Part shown: in pieces, positions 47,558-57,546 of the stretch
Position numbering within the stretch: position 1 is the stretch's first letter
Layout of the letters: each line of letters begins with the position of its first letter
From: an uncultured Bacilli bacterium
Lineage (GTDB): Bacteria > Bacillota_I > Bacilli_A > RF39 > UBA660
DNA length: 64,000 bases
Assembly: GCA_947632595.1 (NCBI GenBank)
Contig: CANRPY010000003.1
Location: 1-64,000, forward strand
Reading direction: 5' to 3'
Notes under the pieces: model-generated
Database searches by the model: none
Seen by the model: the letters and a program-made list of their open reading frames with translations, nothing else
Told to the model about the DNA's origin: nothing
Made by a program: the position numbers and the translations under genes

Positions 47558-48979
47558 TTGTGGGGAGATGGTAATTTGAATGTAGATATCGTATGGTCAA
47601 AATTACTAAGTAATCTTAAAGATAAGCTTACATCTCTGTCCTATAATACTTGGTTCTGTGAAACGGAATTATATCAATTGATTGATGGAAAAGCAATTAT
47701 CATTGTTCCTATGCCTATTCATAAAAGACATTTATCTGAGAATTATTCTGATATGATTTCTAACTTATTATATGAAATAACTAATGAAAATTATGATTTA
47801 ATCTTTACTTTAAAAGAGGAAATCGAAGAGGAAAAAAAGAAAGAATTAGAAGAAATCGAGAGAAAGAAAGAGAGTGAACTTAGCGTTGATTCTGTTGATA
47901 TAGAACGAAAAAATACAAAAATCTCTTCTAATTTGAACCAAAATTATACTTTTGATAACTTTATTGTTGGAAATTCCAATCGTTTTGCACATGCTGCTGC
48001 ATTATCTGTTGCGGAAAATCCTGGTAAAATCTATAATCCTTTATTTTTATATGGAAATAGTGGAGTAGGGAAGACGCATTTGATGCACGCAATTGGAAAT
48101 TTTATCCAAGAAAACTCCAATAAACGTGTTTTATATGTCACCAGTGAACAGTTTATTGATGAATTTGTTAAAACAAATCGGAAGGACGAGGGAGGAACAA
48201 ACTTCAATTATGTTGAGTTTTTTAAAGATAAATACCGAAATATCGATGTCTTAATTATTGATGATATTCAATATTTAGGAGGTGCTCAACAATCTCAACA
48301 AGAATTTTTCCACACTTTTAATAATTTATTTAATGATAGTAAACAAATTATTGTATCTTCTGATCGTAGTCCTGATGACTTAAAACTATTAGAAGAGCGT
48401 TTAATTACAAGGTTTAGTTGGGGATTACGAGTAAATATTTCTCCTCCTGATTACAATTTAAGACGAGATATTCTTAAAAAGAAAATTATTGCGAATAACT
48501 TTGAAAAAGATATTCCTGATGATGTAGTAGAGTATATTGCTTCTAATATAGGTCCTGATGTAAGGCATTTAGAGGGCGCTATTACAAGATTGGTTGCTTA
48601 TTCCACAATTATGGGTGGAGAAAAAATAACTTTAGATCTTGCTATAGAAGCATTAAAGGACTTTAATACTAAAGGAGTAGGGGAAAAGAATGATGTTCAT
48701 CGTATTCAAAAAATTGTATCTGAATACTTTCAGATTTCCGTAGAAGATATTCGAAGTAAGAAAAGAAGTTCTAATATCTCATTTCCAAGACAGATTGCTA
48801 TGTACCTCTGTAGGGATTTAACAAATGAGTCTTTTCCTAAGATAGGCATTGAATTTGGTGGAAAAGATCATTCTACTGTCATGCATTCCGTAGAAAAGAT
48901 AGAAAAAGAGATTCGTGAAAATAAAGATTTGGCTAATATTATTGAAAAATTAAAGAAAGATATCGGGATTGTGCAATAA
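47558..48979 (+). CDS. dnaA: Chromosomal replication initiator protein DnaA
   Basis: NPLFLYGNSGVGKTHLMHAIGNFI; LIIDDIQYLGG; FGGKDHSTVMHSVEKI. Confidence 0.98.
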   Translation: MWGDGNLNVDIVWSKLLSNLKDKLTSLSYNTWFCETELYQLIDGKAIIIVPMPIHKRHLSENYSDMISNLLYEITNENYDLIFTLKEEIEEEKKKELEEIERKKESELSVDSVDIERKNTKISSNLNQNYTFDNFIVGNSNRFAHAAALSVAENPGKIYNPLFLYGNSGVGKTHLMHAIGNFIQENSNKRVLYVTSEQFIDEFVKTNRKDEGGTNFNYVEFFKDKYRNIDVLIIDDIQYLGGAQQSQQEFFHTFNNLFNDSKQIIVSSDRSPDDLKLLEERLITRFSWGLRVNISPPDYNLRRDILKKKIIANNFEKDIPDDVVEYIASNIGPDVRHLEGAITRLVAYSTIMGGEKITLDLAIEALKDFNTKGVGEKNDVHRIQKIVSEYFQISVEDIRSKKRSSNISFPRQIAMYLCRDLTNESFPKIGIEFGGKDHSTVMHSVEKIEKEIRENKDLANIIEKLKKDIGIVQ

Positions 48980-48996
48980 TTTGAATTATTAACAAA

Positions 48997-49005
48997 TTAT
49001 CCACA
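48997..49005. other. DnaA box between dnaA and dnaN
   Basis: TTATCCACA exact. Confidence 0.75.
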
Positions 49006-49108
49006 AGTTAAATATTCATTTATGCTTACCATTTATAAGAAAAAATGACATTTTTAACAATTTCCACAGTAATAATAAAAATAATTTTAAAGAAAGAAGG
49101 AATATAAT

Positions 49109-50236
49109 ATGAAATTTACGATTAAGAAGGATTTATTACTTGATGCCTTAATAAAAGTATCTAAGGCAATCTCTACTAAGAATTTAATTCCAGTACTTGG
49201 AGGAATTAAATTTGATTTAAAAAAGAAAAAATTGGTTTTAACTGCTAGTGATAATGATATTACGATTCAAACTGTTATAGAAAGTAATTCAGATGATGAA
49301 TTTAAGATTGATAGTGAAGGTAGTATTATAATATCTGGAAAGTATATTTTAGATATTGTTAGAAAATTACCTGATGAATATATTAATATAGAAGTTATAG
49401 ATGAGTTAAAGATTTTGATTTATACAGAAAATAGAGAATTTAATTTAAATGGTATTAGTGAATCTGAATATCCTAATATTGGTCTTGAAGAAAGTAAAAA
49501 GAAAATTGATTTAAAAGCAGGTACTTTAAAAGCTATTGTTAATCAAACTGCTTTTGCTACTTCTAATGAGGAAAGTAAACCTATTCTTACTGGTATTAAC
49601 TTTAATATAGTAGGGGATATGTTAGAATGTAATGCTACAGATTCTTATCGTTTAGCTAGAAAGATTGTTAAATTAGATAAAGTTAGTGATGAAAATTATA
49701 ATATTGTTATTCCTAGTCATAATCTTTTAGAATTTGTTAAGATTTTAGGAGATGATGAAGAAGTTGTTGAATTACATATCTTTAGTAATAAGATTTTATT
49801 TAAAAATGGTAATTTAAAATTCGAATCTCGTTTAATTAATGGTGCTTATCCTAATACTTCTAATTTATTACCAGATGATTCTATGCTTGTTGTTAGTACT
49901 AATTTAAATGATTTCTATAACGTTATTGATCGTGTTAGTATTTTAACTAGTGATAAAGAGAAAAATATTGTTACTTTAGAAACGAATGGTAATACTTTAA
50001 TTTTAAAGAGTAGTTCTGTTGAGATTGGTAGAGTAGAGGAGAAAATGAATATTGTTAAGAATAATGATGAAGATATTAAAATCTCCTTTAGTGCTAAATA
50101 TATGATGGATGCTTTAAAAAGTTTTTCCACAGAATCTGTTGATTTACATTTTGTAGGAGAAATTAAACCAATTTTAATTAAATCTACAGAAGATGAGAGT
50201 TTAACTCAATTAGTTTTACCAATTCGTACTTATTAA
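49109..50236 (+). CDS. dnaN: DNA polymerase III beta sliding clamp
   Basis: MKFTIKKDLLLDALIKVSKAISTKNLIPVLGGI; C-terminal QLVLPIRTY. Confidence 0.97.
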   Translation: MKFTIKKDLLLDALIKVSKAISTKNLIPVLGGIKFDLKKKKLVLTASDNDITIQTVIESNSDDEFKIDSEGSIIISGKYILDIVRKLPDEYINIEVIDELKILIYTENREFNLNGISESEYPNIGLEESKKKIDLKAGTLKAIVNQTAFATSNEESKPILTGINFNIVGDMLECNATDSYRLARKIVKLDKVSDENYNIVIPSHNLLEFVKILGDDEEVVELHIFSNKILFKNGNLKFESRLINGAYPNTSNLLPDDSMLVVSTNLNDFYNVIDRVSILTSDKEKNIVTLETNGNTLILKSSSVEIGRVEEKMNIVKNNDEDIKISFSAKYMMDALKSFSTESVDLHFVGEIKPILIKSTEDESLTQLVLPIRTY

Positions 50237-50269
50237 AAAGAGAAATCAAAAGAATTTCTCTTTTTTTTT
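50236..50269 (+). terminator. Terminator after dnaN
   Basis: AAAAGAGAAAT..ATTTCTCTTTTTTTTT. Confidence 0.8.
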
Positions 50270-50372
50270 GCAATAAATCTTATTTATCGACAAAAATAGA
50301 TTATTTTCGACATTTTTGTTTGTTATTTTAGTAGGCAAGAACTTTTTATTAGGTTCTGAAGGGGGATTTTTT

Positions 50373-50825
50373 ATGATTCATAAATATGAATTTAGTAAAG
50401 GAACTTTAGCAATTGTTCCAAATGATGAAGAAACTAGTTTAGTTTTAGAAGATAAGGAGAGGTATATTGTTCAAGAAAAGCCATTTCGTATTATGGAAGA
50501 TAGTTGTCATTACTTTGGAAGTAGTTATGAAGGAAGAAAAGAGGGAGCTAAGGCTATTTTAGGTGCTGAATATAAAGTACCAATTGTTGTTGAGGATTCT
50601 TCTAATTTGATTGCTTTTCCAACGACATCGCCATATGCTGATGATTGTGCTTGGATTTCTTTAAAAAGAGTCTTCAATATTTATAAGATTGATAACTATC
50701 ACACGAAAATTGTGTTTGATAATCAAGAAGAAATCATTGTTCCATGTTCCTTTCGATCTGTTGAAAATCAACTATCGAGAGCTTCTCGTTTAGATTTAGT
50801 TTTACAAAACCGAAAAAATAGTTAA
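50373..50825 (+). CDS. ComK-family competence transcription factor homolog
   Basis: DSCHYFGSSYEGRKEGAKAILGAEYKVPIVVEDSSNLIAFPTTSPYADDCAWISLKRV aligns by eye with B. subtilis ComK DRSCRFFGSSYAGRKAGTYEVTKISHKPPIMVDPSNQIFLFPTLSSTRPQCGWISHVHV. Confidence 0.88.
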   Translation: MIHKYEFSKGTLAIVPNDEETSLVLEDKERYIVQEKPFRIMEDSCHYFGSSYEGRKEGAKAILGAEYKVPIVVEDSSNLIAFPTTSPYADDCAWISLKRVFNIYKIDNYHTKIVFDNQEEIIVPCSFRSVENQLSRASRLDLVLQNRKNS

Positions 50826-50840
50826 AAAACTATTTTTTTC
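50814..50840 (+). terminator. Terminator after comK-like gene
   Basis: AAAAAATAGTT-aaa-AACTATTTTTTT. Confidence 0.75.
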
Positions 50841-50914
50841 GTGCTTTAAAAGCTCATATATGGTATAATATTACTGTATGTATAGGAATACCACATTAGG
50901 GGATAGGTGAGAGT

Positions 50915-50941
50915 ATGTGTCTTTTAATCGGGTTTAAATGA
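50915..50941 (+). CDS. Putative 8-codon leader ORF (MCLLIGFK) coupled to recF by ATGA overlap
   Basis: atg tgt ctt tta atc ggg ttt aaa tga; preceded by ggggataggtgag; recF ATG at 50938. Confidence 0.35.
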   Translation: MCLLIGFK

Positions 50942-52050
50942 AAATTAATAAAATAAATCTTGTTCATTTTCGTAATTATTTAAAATTAAATTTATCTTTA
51001 GGTCCTCAAATGAATATTTTTGTTGGGGATAATGCACAAGGAAAGACTAATATTTTAGAAGCAATTACGATTTTAGCACTTACAAAATCACATCGAGTAG
51101 GAACAAGTCCTAATATTATTATGTTTTCTAAGAATAAATGTAGGATTGGTGGGACAGTCCAAAAAGATAAAATTCTTACCAAATTAGATGTGGAAATTAC
51201 TGAAGATACAAAAAAATTAAGTGTGAATCATACGAATATCAAAAAAGTAGCGGATTATTTATCTCATTTAACTATTATTGTATTTACTCCAGATGATTTA
51301 GAGATTATTAAAGGATCTCCTAGTGAGAGAAGAAATTTATTAAATATTCAGTTATGTCAATTATCTAGAGAATATGTAAAAGTTTATAATGAATATAATC
51401 GTTTATTAAAAACTAGAAATGAGTATTTAAAGATTTTATTTCAAAATAGTATTGCAGATACTAATTATTTGGATATTATTACGGATAAGTTAATTGAAAA
51501 AGCTATTTTTATTTATCAAAAAAGAAAAGAGTATCTTGATTTCATTAATTTACATATTAATGAATATTTTCAAAAGATTACAAATGATGATGGTATTCGA
51601 GTTTGTTATCTACCAAATGTTATTTTTGATGATTATGAATATGAGACTATTCGTAAAAAATTAAAGCATACATTTAAGAAAAATTATATGAAAGAACTTA
51701 ATTATGGTATGACAATATATGGTCCACATCGAGATGATTTTGTTTTTGAATATCGTGGAAATGATTTAAAATATTATGGTTCTCAAGGACAACAAAAGGT
51801 AGCAATTTTATCTTTTAAATTATCAGAAATTCCTATTTTTCAAGAGATTACGGGGACTTTACCTGTTTTACTTCTTGATGATATTTTTAGTGAATTAGAT
51901 ATTAAAAAGAGAAATCAACTCCTTAGATTTATTCAAATTGATGGTATTCAAAGTATTATTACTACTACAGATTTGCGAAATATTCAAAAGAAATATATTA
52001 ATCAAGCAAATGTTTATGTTGTAAAAGATGGAAATATAGAAAGAAGGTAA
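50938..52050 (+). CDS. recF: DNA replication and repair protein RecF
   Basis: [42 protein letters not shown]. Confidence 0.97.
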   Translation: MKINKINLVHFRNYLKLNLSLGPQMNIFVGDNAQGKTNILEAITILALTKSHRVGTSPNIIMFSKNKCRIGGTVQKDKILTKLDVEITEDTKKLSVNHTNIKKVADYLSHLTIIVFTPDDLEIIKGSPSERRNLLNIQLCQLSREYVKVYNEYNRLLKTRNEYLKILFQNSIADTNYLDIITDKLIEKAIFIYQKRKEYLDFINLHINEYFQKITNDDGIRVCYLPNVIFDDYEYETIRKKLKHTFKKNYMKELNYGMTIYGPHRDDFVFEYRGNDLKYYGSQGQQKVAILSFKLSEIPIFQEITGTLPVLLLDDIFSELDIKKRNQLLRFIQIDGIQSIITTTDLRNIQKKYINQANVYVVKDGNIERR

Positions 52051-52054
52051 GAAT

Positions 52055-53980
52055 ATGGAAGAAAAAGTAAAAAATGATTATGATTCTTCGGCTATACAAG
52101 TCTTAGAAGGGTTAGAAGCTGTTCGAAAAAGACCTGGTATGTATATTGGTACAACTAGTTCTAGAGGACTTCACCATTTAGTTTGGGAGATTGTGGATAA
52201 TTCTATTGATGAGGCATTAGCTGGATATTGTACCCATATCGAAGTAACAATTTGCAAAGATAATAGTATTATTGTAAAAGATGATGGTAGAGGGATTCCT
52301 GTTGATATTCATCCAAAGACTGGTAAAAGTACGGTAGAAACTGTTTATACGGTTCTTCACGCTGGAGGAAAATTTGGTGGTGGAGGATATAAAGTATCTG
52401 GAGGACTTCATGGTGTTGGTGCAAGTGTTGTTAATGCTTTATCTGACTGGTTAGAAGTTAAGGTATATCGTAATGGAAACGTTTATTATCAAAGATATAG
52501 TAATGGTGGACATCCTGATGATGAATTAAAGGTTATTGATCATTGTGATTTAGAAAGAACAGGTACGGTTGTTCATTTCTTACCAGATGATGATATTTTT
52601 ACAGAAACTACTGTTTATGATTATGATATTTTAAAAAATCGTTTAAAAGAATTAGCTTTTTTAAATAAAGGACTTAGAATTTCTTTATATGATGAGAGAG
52701 AAGCAGATAAAAAAGATTCTTTCTGTTATGAAGGTGGACTTGTAGAATATGTACAAATGCTTAATAAAGCAAAGAATCCTATTCATGAGACGATTGTGGA
52801 TATTGATGGTGAAGATAGTGATATTCGTGTAGAAGTAGCTTTACAATATAATGAATCTTATAATGAGAGTATTTATTCTTTTGTTAATAATATTACAACT
52901 CCTGAAGGTGGTACTCATGAAGATGGTGTTAGAAGAGCTTTAACTAGAATTCTTAATAAATATGCTTCTAATGCTGGTATTTTAAAAGAAAAAGATGATC
53001 CATTATCTGGAGAAGATGTACGTGAAGGTTTAACAATGATTATTTCTGTTAAACATCCTAATCCTCAATTTGAAGGACAAACTAAGACTAAATTAGGAAA
53101 TAGTGAAGTTCGTGGAATTGCTGATAAAATCTTTTCTGAGACATTTGAAAGATTTTTAATGGAAAACCCTGATCAAGCTCGTATTATTGTAGATAAAGCT
53201 ATGACTGCTAGTAGGGCAAGAGTTGCTGCTAAAAAAGCACGTGAACTTACTCGTAGAAAGGGAGACTTAGATGTTACGAATTTCTATGGAAAACTTTCTG
53301 ATTGTAAAAGTAAAGATGCAACTGTTTCTGAAATCTTTTTAGTCGAGGGAGATTCTGCTGGAGGATCTGCTATTAAAGGTAGAGATTCTATGACGCAGGC
53401 TATTTTACCTTTACGTGGTAAGATTTTAAACGTAGAAAAAGCAAGACTTGATAGGGCTCTTAGTAATGAAGAAATTCGTACGATTATTACGGCTTTTGGA
53501 ACTGGAATAGGGGAAGAGTTTGATTTATCTAAACTTCGTTATCATAAAATTATTATTATGACAGATGCTGATGTAGATGGTAGTCATATTCGTGTGTTGT
53601 TACTTACTTTATTCTATCGTTTCTTCCGTCCTATTGTTGAAGCTGGACATGTTTATGCTGCTCAACCGCCATTATTTTGTATAAAACATGGAAAAACGAT
53701 TAAATATGTTCTTAATGAAGAAGAAAGAGATGAGTATCTTGCTACTTTATCTCCTAATACCAAATATGATATTGCTCGTATGAAAGGTTTAGGAGAGATG
53801 GATGCAGAAGAGTTAAATGAAACGACTATGGATATTCATAAACGTGTATTAAGACAAATTACTGTAGATGATGCTATGGCAGCAGATGAGGTTTTCTCTA
53901 AGTTGATGGGTGAAGAAGTTGAACCTAGACGAGAGTTTATTGAAACGAATGCAACTTATGTTGAAAACTTAGATGTTTAG
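52055..53980 (+). CDS. gyrB: DNA gyrase subunit B
   Basis: [52 protein letters not shown]. Confidence 0.98.
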   Translation: MEEKVKNDYDSSAIQVLEGLEAVRKRPGMYIGTTSSRGLHHLVWEIVDNSIDEALAGYCTHIEVTICKDNSIIVKDDGRGIPVDIHPKTGKSTVETVYTVLHAGGKFGGGGYKVSGGLHGVGASVVNALSDWLEVKVYRNGNVYYQRYSNGGHPDDELKVIDHCDLERTGTVVHFLPDDDIFTETTVYDYDILKNRLKELAFLNKGLRISLYDEREADKKDSFCYEGGLVEYVQMLNKAKNPIHETIVDIDGEDSDIRVEVALQYNESYNESIYSFVNNITTPEGGTHEDGVRRALTRILNKYASNAGILKEKDDPLSGEDVREGLTMIISVKHPNPQFEGQTKTKLGNSEVRGIADKIFSETFERFLMENPDQARIIVDKAMTASRARVAAKKARELTRRKGDLDVTNFYGKLSDCKSKDATVSEIFLVEGDSAGGSAIKGRDSMTQAILPLRGKILNVEKARLDRALSNEEIRTIITAFGTGIGEEFDLSKLRYHKIIIMTDADVDGSHIRVLLLTLFYRFFRPIVEAGHVYAAQPPLFCIKHGKTIKYVLNEEERDEYLATLSPNTKYDIARMKGLGEMDAEELNETTMDIHKRVLRQITVDDAMAADEVFSKLMGEEVEPRREFIETNATYVENLDV

Positions 53981-53989
53981 GAGGTTTAT

Positions 53990-56515
53990 ATGGATCGATT
54001 AGAAAAAAATAATATTGTTAAAGAAGTCCAAGATTCCTTTTTGGAATATTCAATGAGTGTTATTGTTGCTCGTGCTTTACCTGATCTTAGAGATGGTTTA
54101 AAGCCTGTTCATAGACGTATTTTATACTCTATGTTTGAATCTTGTTATACTCCTGATAAACCGCATAAAAAGAGTGCTAGAATTGTTGGAGATGTTATGG
54201 GTAAATATCACCCACATGGAGATTCTTCTATCTATGAAGCTATGGTTCGTATGGCTCAAGATTTTTCTTACCGTTATATGTTAGTTGATGGACATGGTAA
54301 TTTTGGTAATATAGAAGGTTATGGGGCTGCTGCTATGCGTTATACTGAGTCTCGTCTTTCTAAGATATCTTTGGAATTGCTTCGAAATATCAATAAAGAT
54401 ACGGTTAATTTTATTCCTAACTTTGATGAGAGTGAAAGAGAACCTGAAGTTTTACCTTCTAGATTTCCTAATATTTTAGTAAATGGTACAACGGGTATTG
54501 CTGTTGGTATGGCAACGAATATTCCTCCTCATAACTTAGGGGAAGTCATTGATGGTTGTGTTGCTTATATTGATAATCCTGATATTACTTTAGATGAAAT
54601 GATGAAGTATATTAAAGGTCCTGATTTCCCTACTGGTGCTATTATTCTTGGAAATAGTGGTATTAGACAAGCTTATGAAACGGGTAGGGGAACTATTACG
54701 ATACGTAGTAAGGCTACTATAGAGGAATCTAATGGCAAACAATGTATTGTTATTGATGAGGTTCCTTATGGTGTTAATACTTTAGAGTTAAAAAATAAAG
54801 TTGCTGAACTTGTTCATAATAAAATTATTGATGGAATTGCGGATTATCATTCTGATTTAAAAGATGGAATTAAAATTACAATTACTTTAAAAAAGGATGC
54901 GAATGCTCAAGTTGTTTTAAATAAGTTATATAAACATACGCAATTTCAAACAACTTATGGTATTATCTTTTTAATGCTTGATCAAGGAGTTCCTAAAACT
55001 CTTGGTTTAAAAGATATTATTGTTAAGTATATTGATTATCAAAAAGAAATTATTATTCGTAGAACACGCTTTGATTTAGATGTTGCGGAAAAAAGAGTTC
55101 ATATTTTAGAGGGTTTAAAGATTGCTCTTGATAATATTGATGCTGTTATTAAAATTATTCGTGGTGCTGATTCTGATGATGAAGCTCGTGATGGTTTGAT
55201 GAAGAACTTTGGTCTTACGGATGTTCAAGCAAATGCTATTCTTGAGATGAAATTACGTCGTTTAACGGGCTTAGAGCGTGAAAAGATTGAAAGTGAACTA
55301 AATGACTTGTTAAAGTTAATTGAAGAATTAAAGGCTATTTTAGCTAGTGATCAGAAGATATTAGAAGTTATTAAAAATGAATTATTAGAAATTAAACAAA
55401 AATATGGTGATGAGAGACGTACTCATATTGATATGACTGCTATTGAGTATATTGAAGATGAGTCTTTGATTCCTGAGGAAGATATCATTATTAATCTTAC
55501 TAAGAATGGTTATATTAAACGTTTAAGAACCGATACTTATAAGACACAAAATCGTGGTGGTGTAGGTATTAAAGGTATGTCTACTAACGAAGAAGACTTT
55601 GTGGAAAGAATTTTATCGATGAGTACCCATGATTATCTATTATTCTTCTCGAATCGTGGTAGAGTCTATCGAATGAAGGGTTATGAGGTTCCTGAATTTT
55701 CTAGACAATCTAAAGGAATTCCTGTTATTAATTTATTGCCACTTGAAAAAGATGAGAACATTCGTTCGATATTGAGTGTTAAACCGAATGATGGATTTAC
55801 TAAATATTTATTATTTGTTACGAAGAATGGTATTGTTAAACGTACTGCTATTGAAGAGTTTGATAACATTCGTAAGAGTGGTAAAATTGCTATTGTTTTA
55901 AGGGAAGATGACGAATTAATTACTGTTAAAAAGACCTGTGGAAAAAATGAAATTGTCATTGGTGCAAGTAATGGACGTATGGTTCGATTTGATGAAAATG
56001 AGATTCGAAGCATGGGTCGTAGCAGTTCTGGTGTTAAGGGTATTGAACTAGAAGGTGCTATTGTTGTTGGTGCTGATGCTGTGGAATCTGGCCATATGGT
56101 ATTAATTGTTACAGCTAATGGTTATGGAAAGAAATCTTATATTGATGAGTATCGTTTAACTCATCGTGGTAGCAAAGGTGTTAAGGCATACAATGTCACA
56201 GACAAGAATGGTATTTTGGTATCTCTTAAGTGTTTTAATCCTGATGCTTTATTAGATCTTATCTTAATGACAGATAGTGGTACTATTATTAAACTTCCTC
56301 TTGATCAAGTTTCTACGTTAAAGAGAGCTACTCAAGGTGTTCGGTTAATGAATTTAAAGGATGAACAAAAAGTTTCCACTGTTGCTTTGGTAGAAAAGGA
56401 TAAGAACGAAGAAGAATCCACAGAAAATGTGGAGGATTCTGATAATGAATTTCAATCAGATGAAAATAATCACAATGACATTGCTGATGAAGAAACAAAA
56501 GAGGAAAATGAATAA
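53990..56515 (+). CDS. gyrA: DNA gyrase subunit A
   Basis: [32 protein letters not shown]; acidic C-terminus. Confidence 0.98.
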   Translation: MDRLEKNNIVKEVQDSFLEYSMSVIVARALPDLRDGLKPVHRRILYSMFESCYTPDKPHKKSARIVGDVMGKYHPHGDSSIYEAMVRMAQDFSYRYMLVDGHGNFGNIEGYGAAAMRYTESRLSKISLELLRNINKDTVNFIPNFDESEREPEVLPSRFPNILVNGTTGIAVGMATNIPPHNLGEVIDGCVAYIDNPDITLDEMMKYIKGPDFPTGAIILGNSGIRQAYETGRGTITIRSKATIEESNGKQCIVIDEVPYGVNTLELKNKVAELVHNKIIDGIADYHSDLKDGIKITITLKKDANAQVVLNKLYKHTQFQTTYGIIFLMLDQGVPKTLGLKDIIVKYIDYQKEIIIRRTRFDLDVAEKRVHILEGLKIALDNIDAVIKIIRGADSDDEARDGLMKNFGLTDVQANAILEMKLRRLTGLEREKIESELNDLLKLIEELKAILASDQKILEVIKNELLEIKQKYGDERRTHIDMTAIEYIEDESLIPEEDIIINLTKNGYIKRLRTDTYKTQNRGGVGIKGMSTNEEDFVERILSMSTHDYLLFFSNRGRVYRMKGYEVPEFSRQSKGIPVINLLPLEKDENIRSILSVKPNDGFTKYLLFVTKNGIVKRTAIEEFDNIRKSGKIAIVLREDDELITVKKTCGKNEIVIGASNGRMVRFDENEIRSMGRSSSGVKGIELEGAIVVGADAVESGHMVLIVTANGYGKKSYIDEYRLTHRGSKGVKAYNVTDKNGILVSLKCFNPDALLDLILMTDSGTIIKLPLDQVSTLKRATQGVRLMNLKDEQKVSTVALVEKDKNEEESTENVEDSDNEFQSDENNHNDIADEETKEENE

Positions 56516-56530
56516 TTTTCCTCTTTTCTT
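56501..56530 (+). terminator. gyrA terminator overlapping the stop codon
   Basis: GAGGAAAAT-gaat-AATTTTCCTCTTTTCTTTTTT. Confidence 0.75.
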
Positions 56531-56587
56531 TTTTATATTTAAAGGTCTAATTTAGGCCTTTTTTTGATATTAAAGGGAATTGTTACC

Positions 56588-56596
56588 TGTGGATAA
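56588..56596. other. DnaA box
   Basis: TGTGGATAA exact. Confidence 0.6.
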
Positions 56597-56616
56597 AATG
56601 TTTTTGTTGTGAAAAA

Positions 56617-56632
56617 TATTTCCCGGGAAATA
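56617..56632. promoter_or_regulatory. Noc-binding site (NBS) 1
   Basis: TATTTCCCGGGAAATA contains the B. subtilis NBS consensus ATTTCCCGGGAAAT exactly. Confidence 0.88.
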
Positions 56633-56640
56633 ATTTTTAG

Positions 56641-56656
56641 TGTTTCACGTGGAACT
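56641..56656. promoter_or_regulatory. parS 1 (14/16)
   Basis: TGTTTCACGTGGAACT vs consensus TGTTTCACGTGAAACA. Confidence 0.8.
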
Positions 56657-56674
56657 AATAGAGTGTTTGGGAAA

Positions 56675-56690
56675 TATTTCCCGGGAAATA
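56675..56690. promoter_or_regulatory. Noc-binding site (NBS) 2
   Basis: TATTTCCCGGGAAATA, exact. Confidence 0.88.
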
Positions 56691-56733
56691 AAATTTTATT
56701 TTTCAACTAATTTTGTGTATTTTAAAATTCTTA

Positions 56734-56749
56734 TGTTTCACGTGAAACT
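56734..56749. promoter_or_regulatory. parS 2 (15/16)
   Basis: TGTTTCACGTGAAACT. Confidence 0.93.
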
Positions 56750-56848
56750 TTTTTCCACAAAAAATGTTAATTTCTATTTAATTTACTTTTCTATCATTTT
56801 TATTTTTTCTTCTTTTTTTTGCTAAAAAGCGATTTTAGTTTATTCATT

Positions 56849-56864
56849 TGTTTCACGTGAAACA
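56849..56864. promoter_or_regulatory. parS 3 (16/16)
   Basis: TGTTTCACGTGAAACA. Confidence 0.97.
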
Positions 56865-56865
56865 T

Positions 56866-56874
56866 TTATCCACA
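56866..56874. other. DnaA box abutting parS 3
   Basis: TTATCCACA exact; near-match TTATCCACT at 56929-56937. Confidence 0.6.
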
Positions 56875-56956
56875 ATTTTTGTTTATAATTAGATTTTTTT
56901 CTCTTTTTTATTCACAAATATTTACTTTTTATCCACTTTATAATAAAATAATAAAC

Positions 56957-57032
56957 GTGCAATGAAAGTGATTGAACCAGGTCAGGATCGGGAGATAGCA
57001 GCCTTAAGGTCCGCCTTTCATGTGCACTTTTT
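56957..57032 (+). ncRNA. ffs: Small SRP RNA (4.5S/scRNA-like)
   Basis: ATGAAAG/CTTTCAT and GTGC/GCAC closing stems, GAACCAGGTCAGGATCGGGAGATAGCAGCC domain IV core, T-run at the end; located upstream of tadA/dnaX as scr is in B. subtilis. Confidence 0.85.
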
Positions 57033-57038
57033 CTATTT

Positions 57039-57500
57039 ATGGAGGAATTTATGGATAAACAGTACTTTTCTGTTGCTTTTCTTGAAGCAAAGAAAGCTTT
57101 TGAACAAGATGAAGTTCCAATTGGAGCTGTTATTGTGAAAGATGGCAATATTTTAGCTTCTGCACATAATCAAAAAGAAAAAGATTGTTGTTGCACTTCT
57201 CATGCAGAGATTTTAGCAATTCAACAAGCTTCTTCTAAATTACATAATTGGAGACTTGAAGATTGTGATTTATATGTTACTTTGGATCCTTGTCCTATGT
57301 GTGCAAGTGCGATAAAACAAGCAAGAATTCGTAATGTCTATTCTTGTTTAAACAATAACGACTTTCATAATCTTGAGTTAATTCAATCTATTTTTCAAAC
57401 AGATTCTGTTAATCCTGAAGTACATTTTGAATCTAATTTAGAAGTTCAAAAAGGAAAAGAAATCTTAAGTGAGTTCTTTAAAAAGCAAAGAAAACGTTAA
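57039..57500 (+). CDS. tadA: tRNA-specific adenosine deaminase
   Basis: VPIGAVIVKDGNILASAHNQKEK; SHAEILAIQQAS; TLDPCPMCASAIKQARI. Confidence 0.95.
   Translation: MEEFMDKQYFSVAFLEAKKAFEQDEVPIGAVIVKDGNILASAHNQKEKDCCCTSHAEILAIQQASSKLHNWRLEDCDLYVTLDPCPMCASAIKQARIRNVYSCLNNNDFHNLELIQSIFQTDSVNPEVHFESNLEVQKGKEILSEFFKKQRKR
57347..57365. repeat. 19-bp repeat TTTAAACAATAACGACTTT (copy in tadA)
   Basis: Identical to copies at 58707-58725, 58761-58779, 58815-58833. Confidence 0.9.
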
Positions 57501-57516
57501 TTTCTTTGCTTTTATG
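57481..57516 (+). terminator. Terminator overlapping the 3' end of tadA
   Basis: AAAAGCAAAGAAA-acgttaa-TTTCTTTGCTTTT, 13-bp perfect stem. Confidence 0.75.
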
Positions 57517-57546
57517 TTATAATAAATCATGAATGGGAGGTTTCTT

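Noticed and set aside
56912-57148. 78-aa minus-strand ORF across the SRP RNA/tadA start
   Set aside because: Overlaps the SRP RNA and tadA on the opposite strand; composition is that of antisense reading and there is no RBS.
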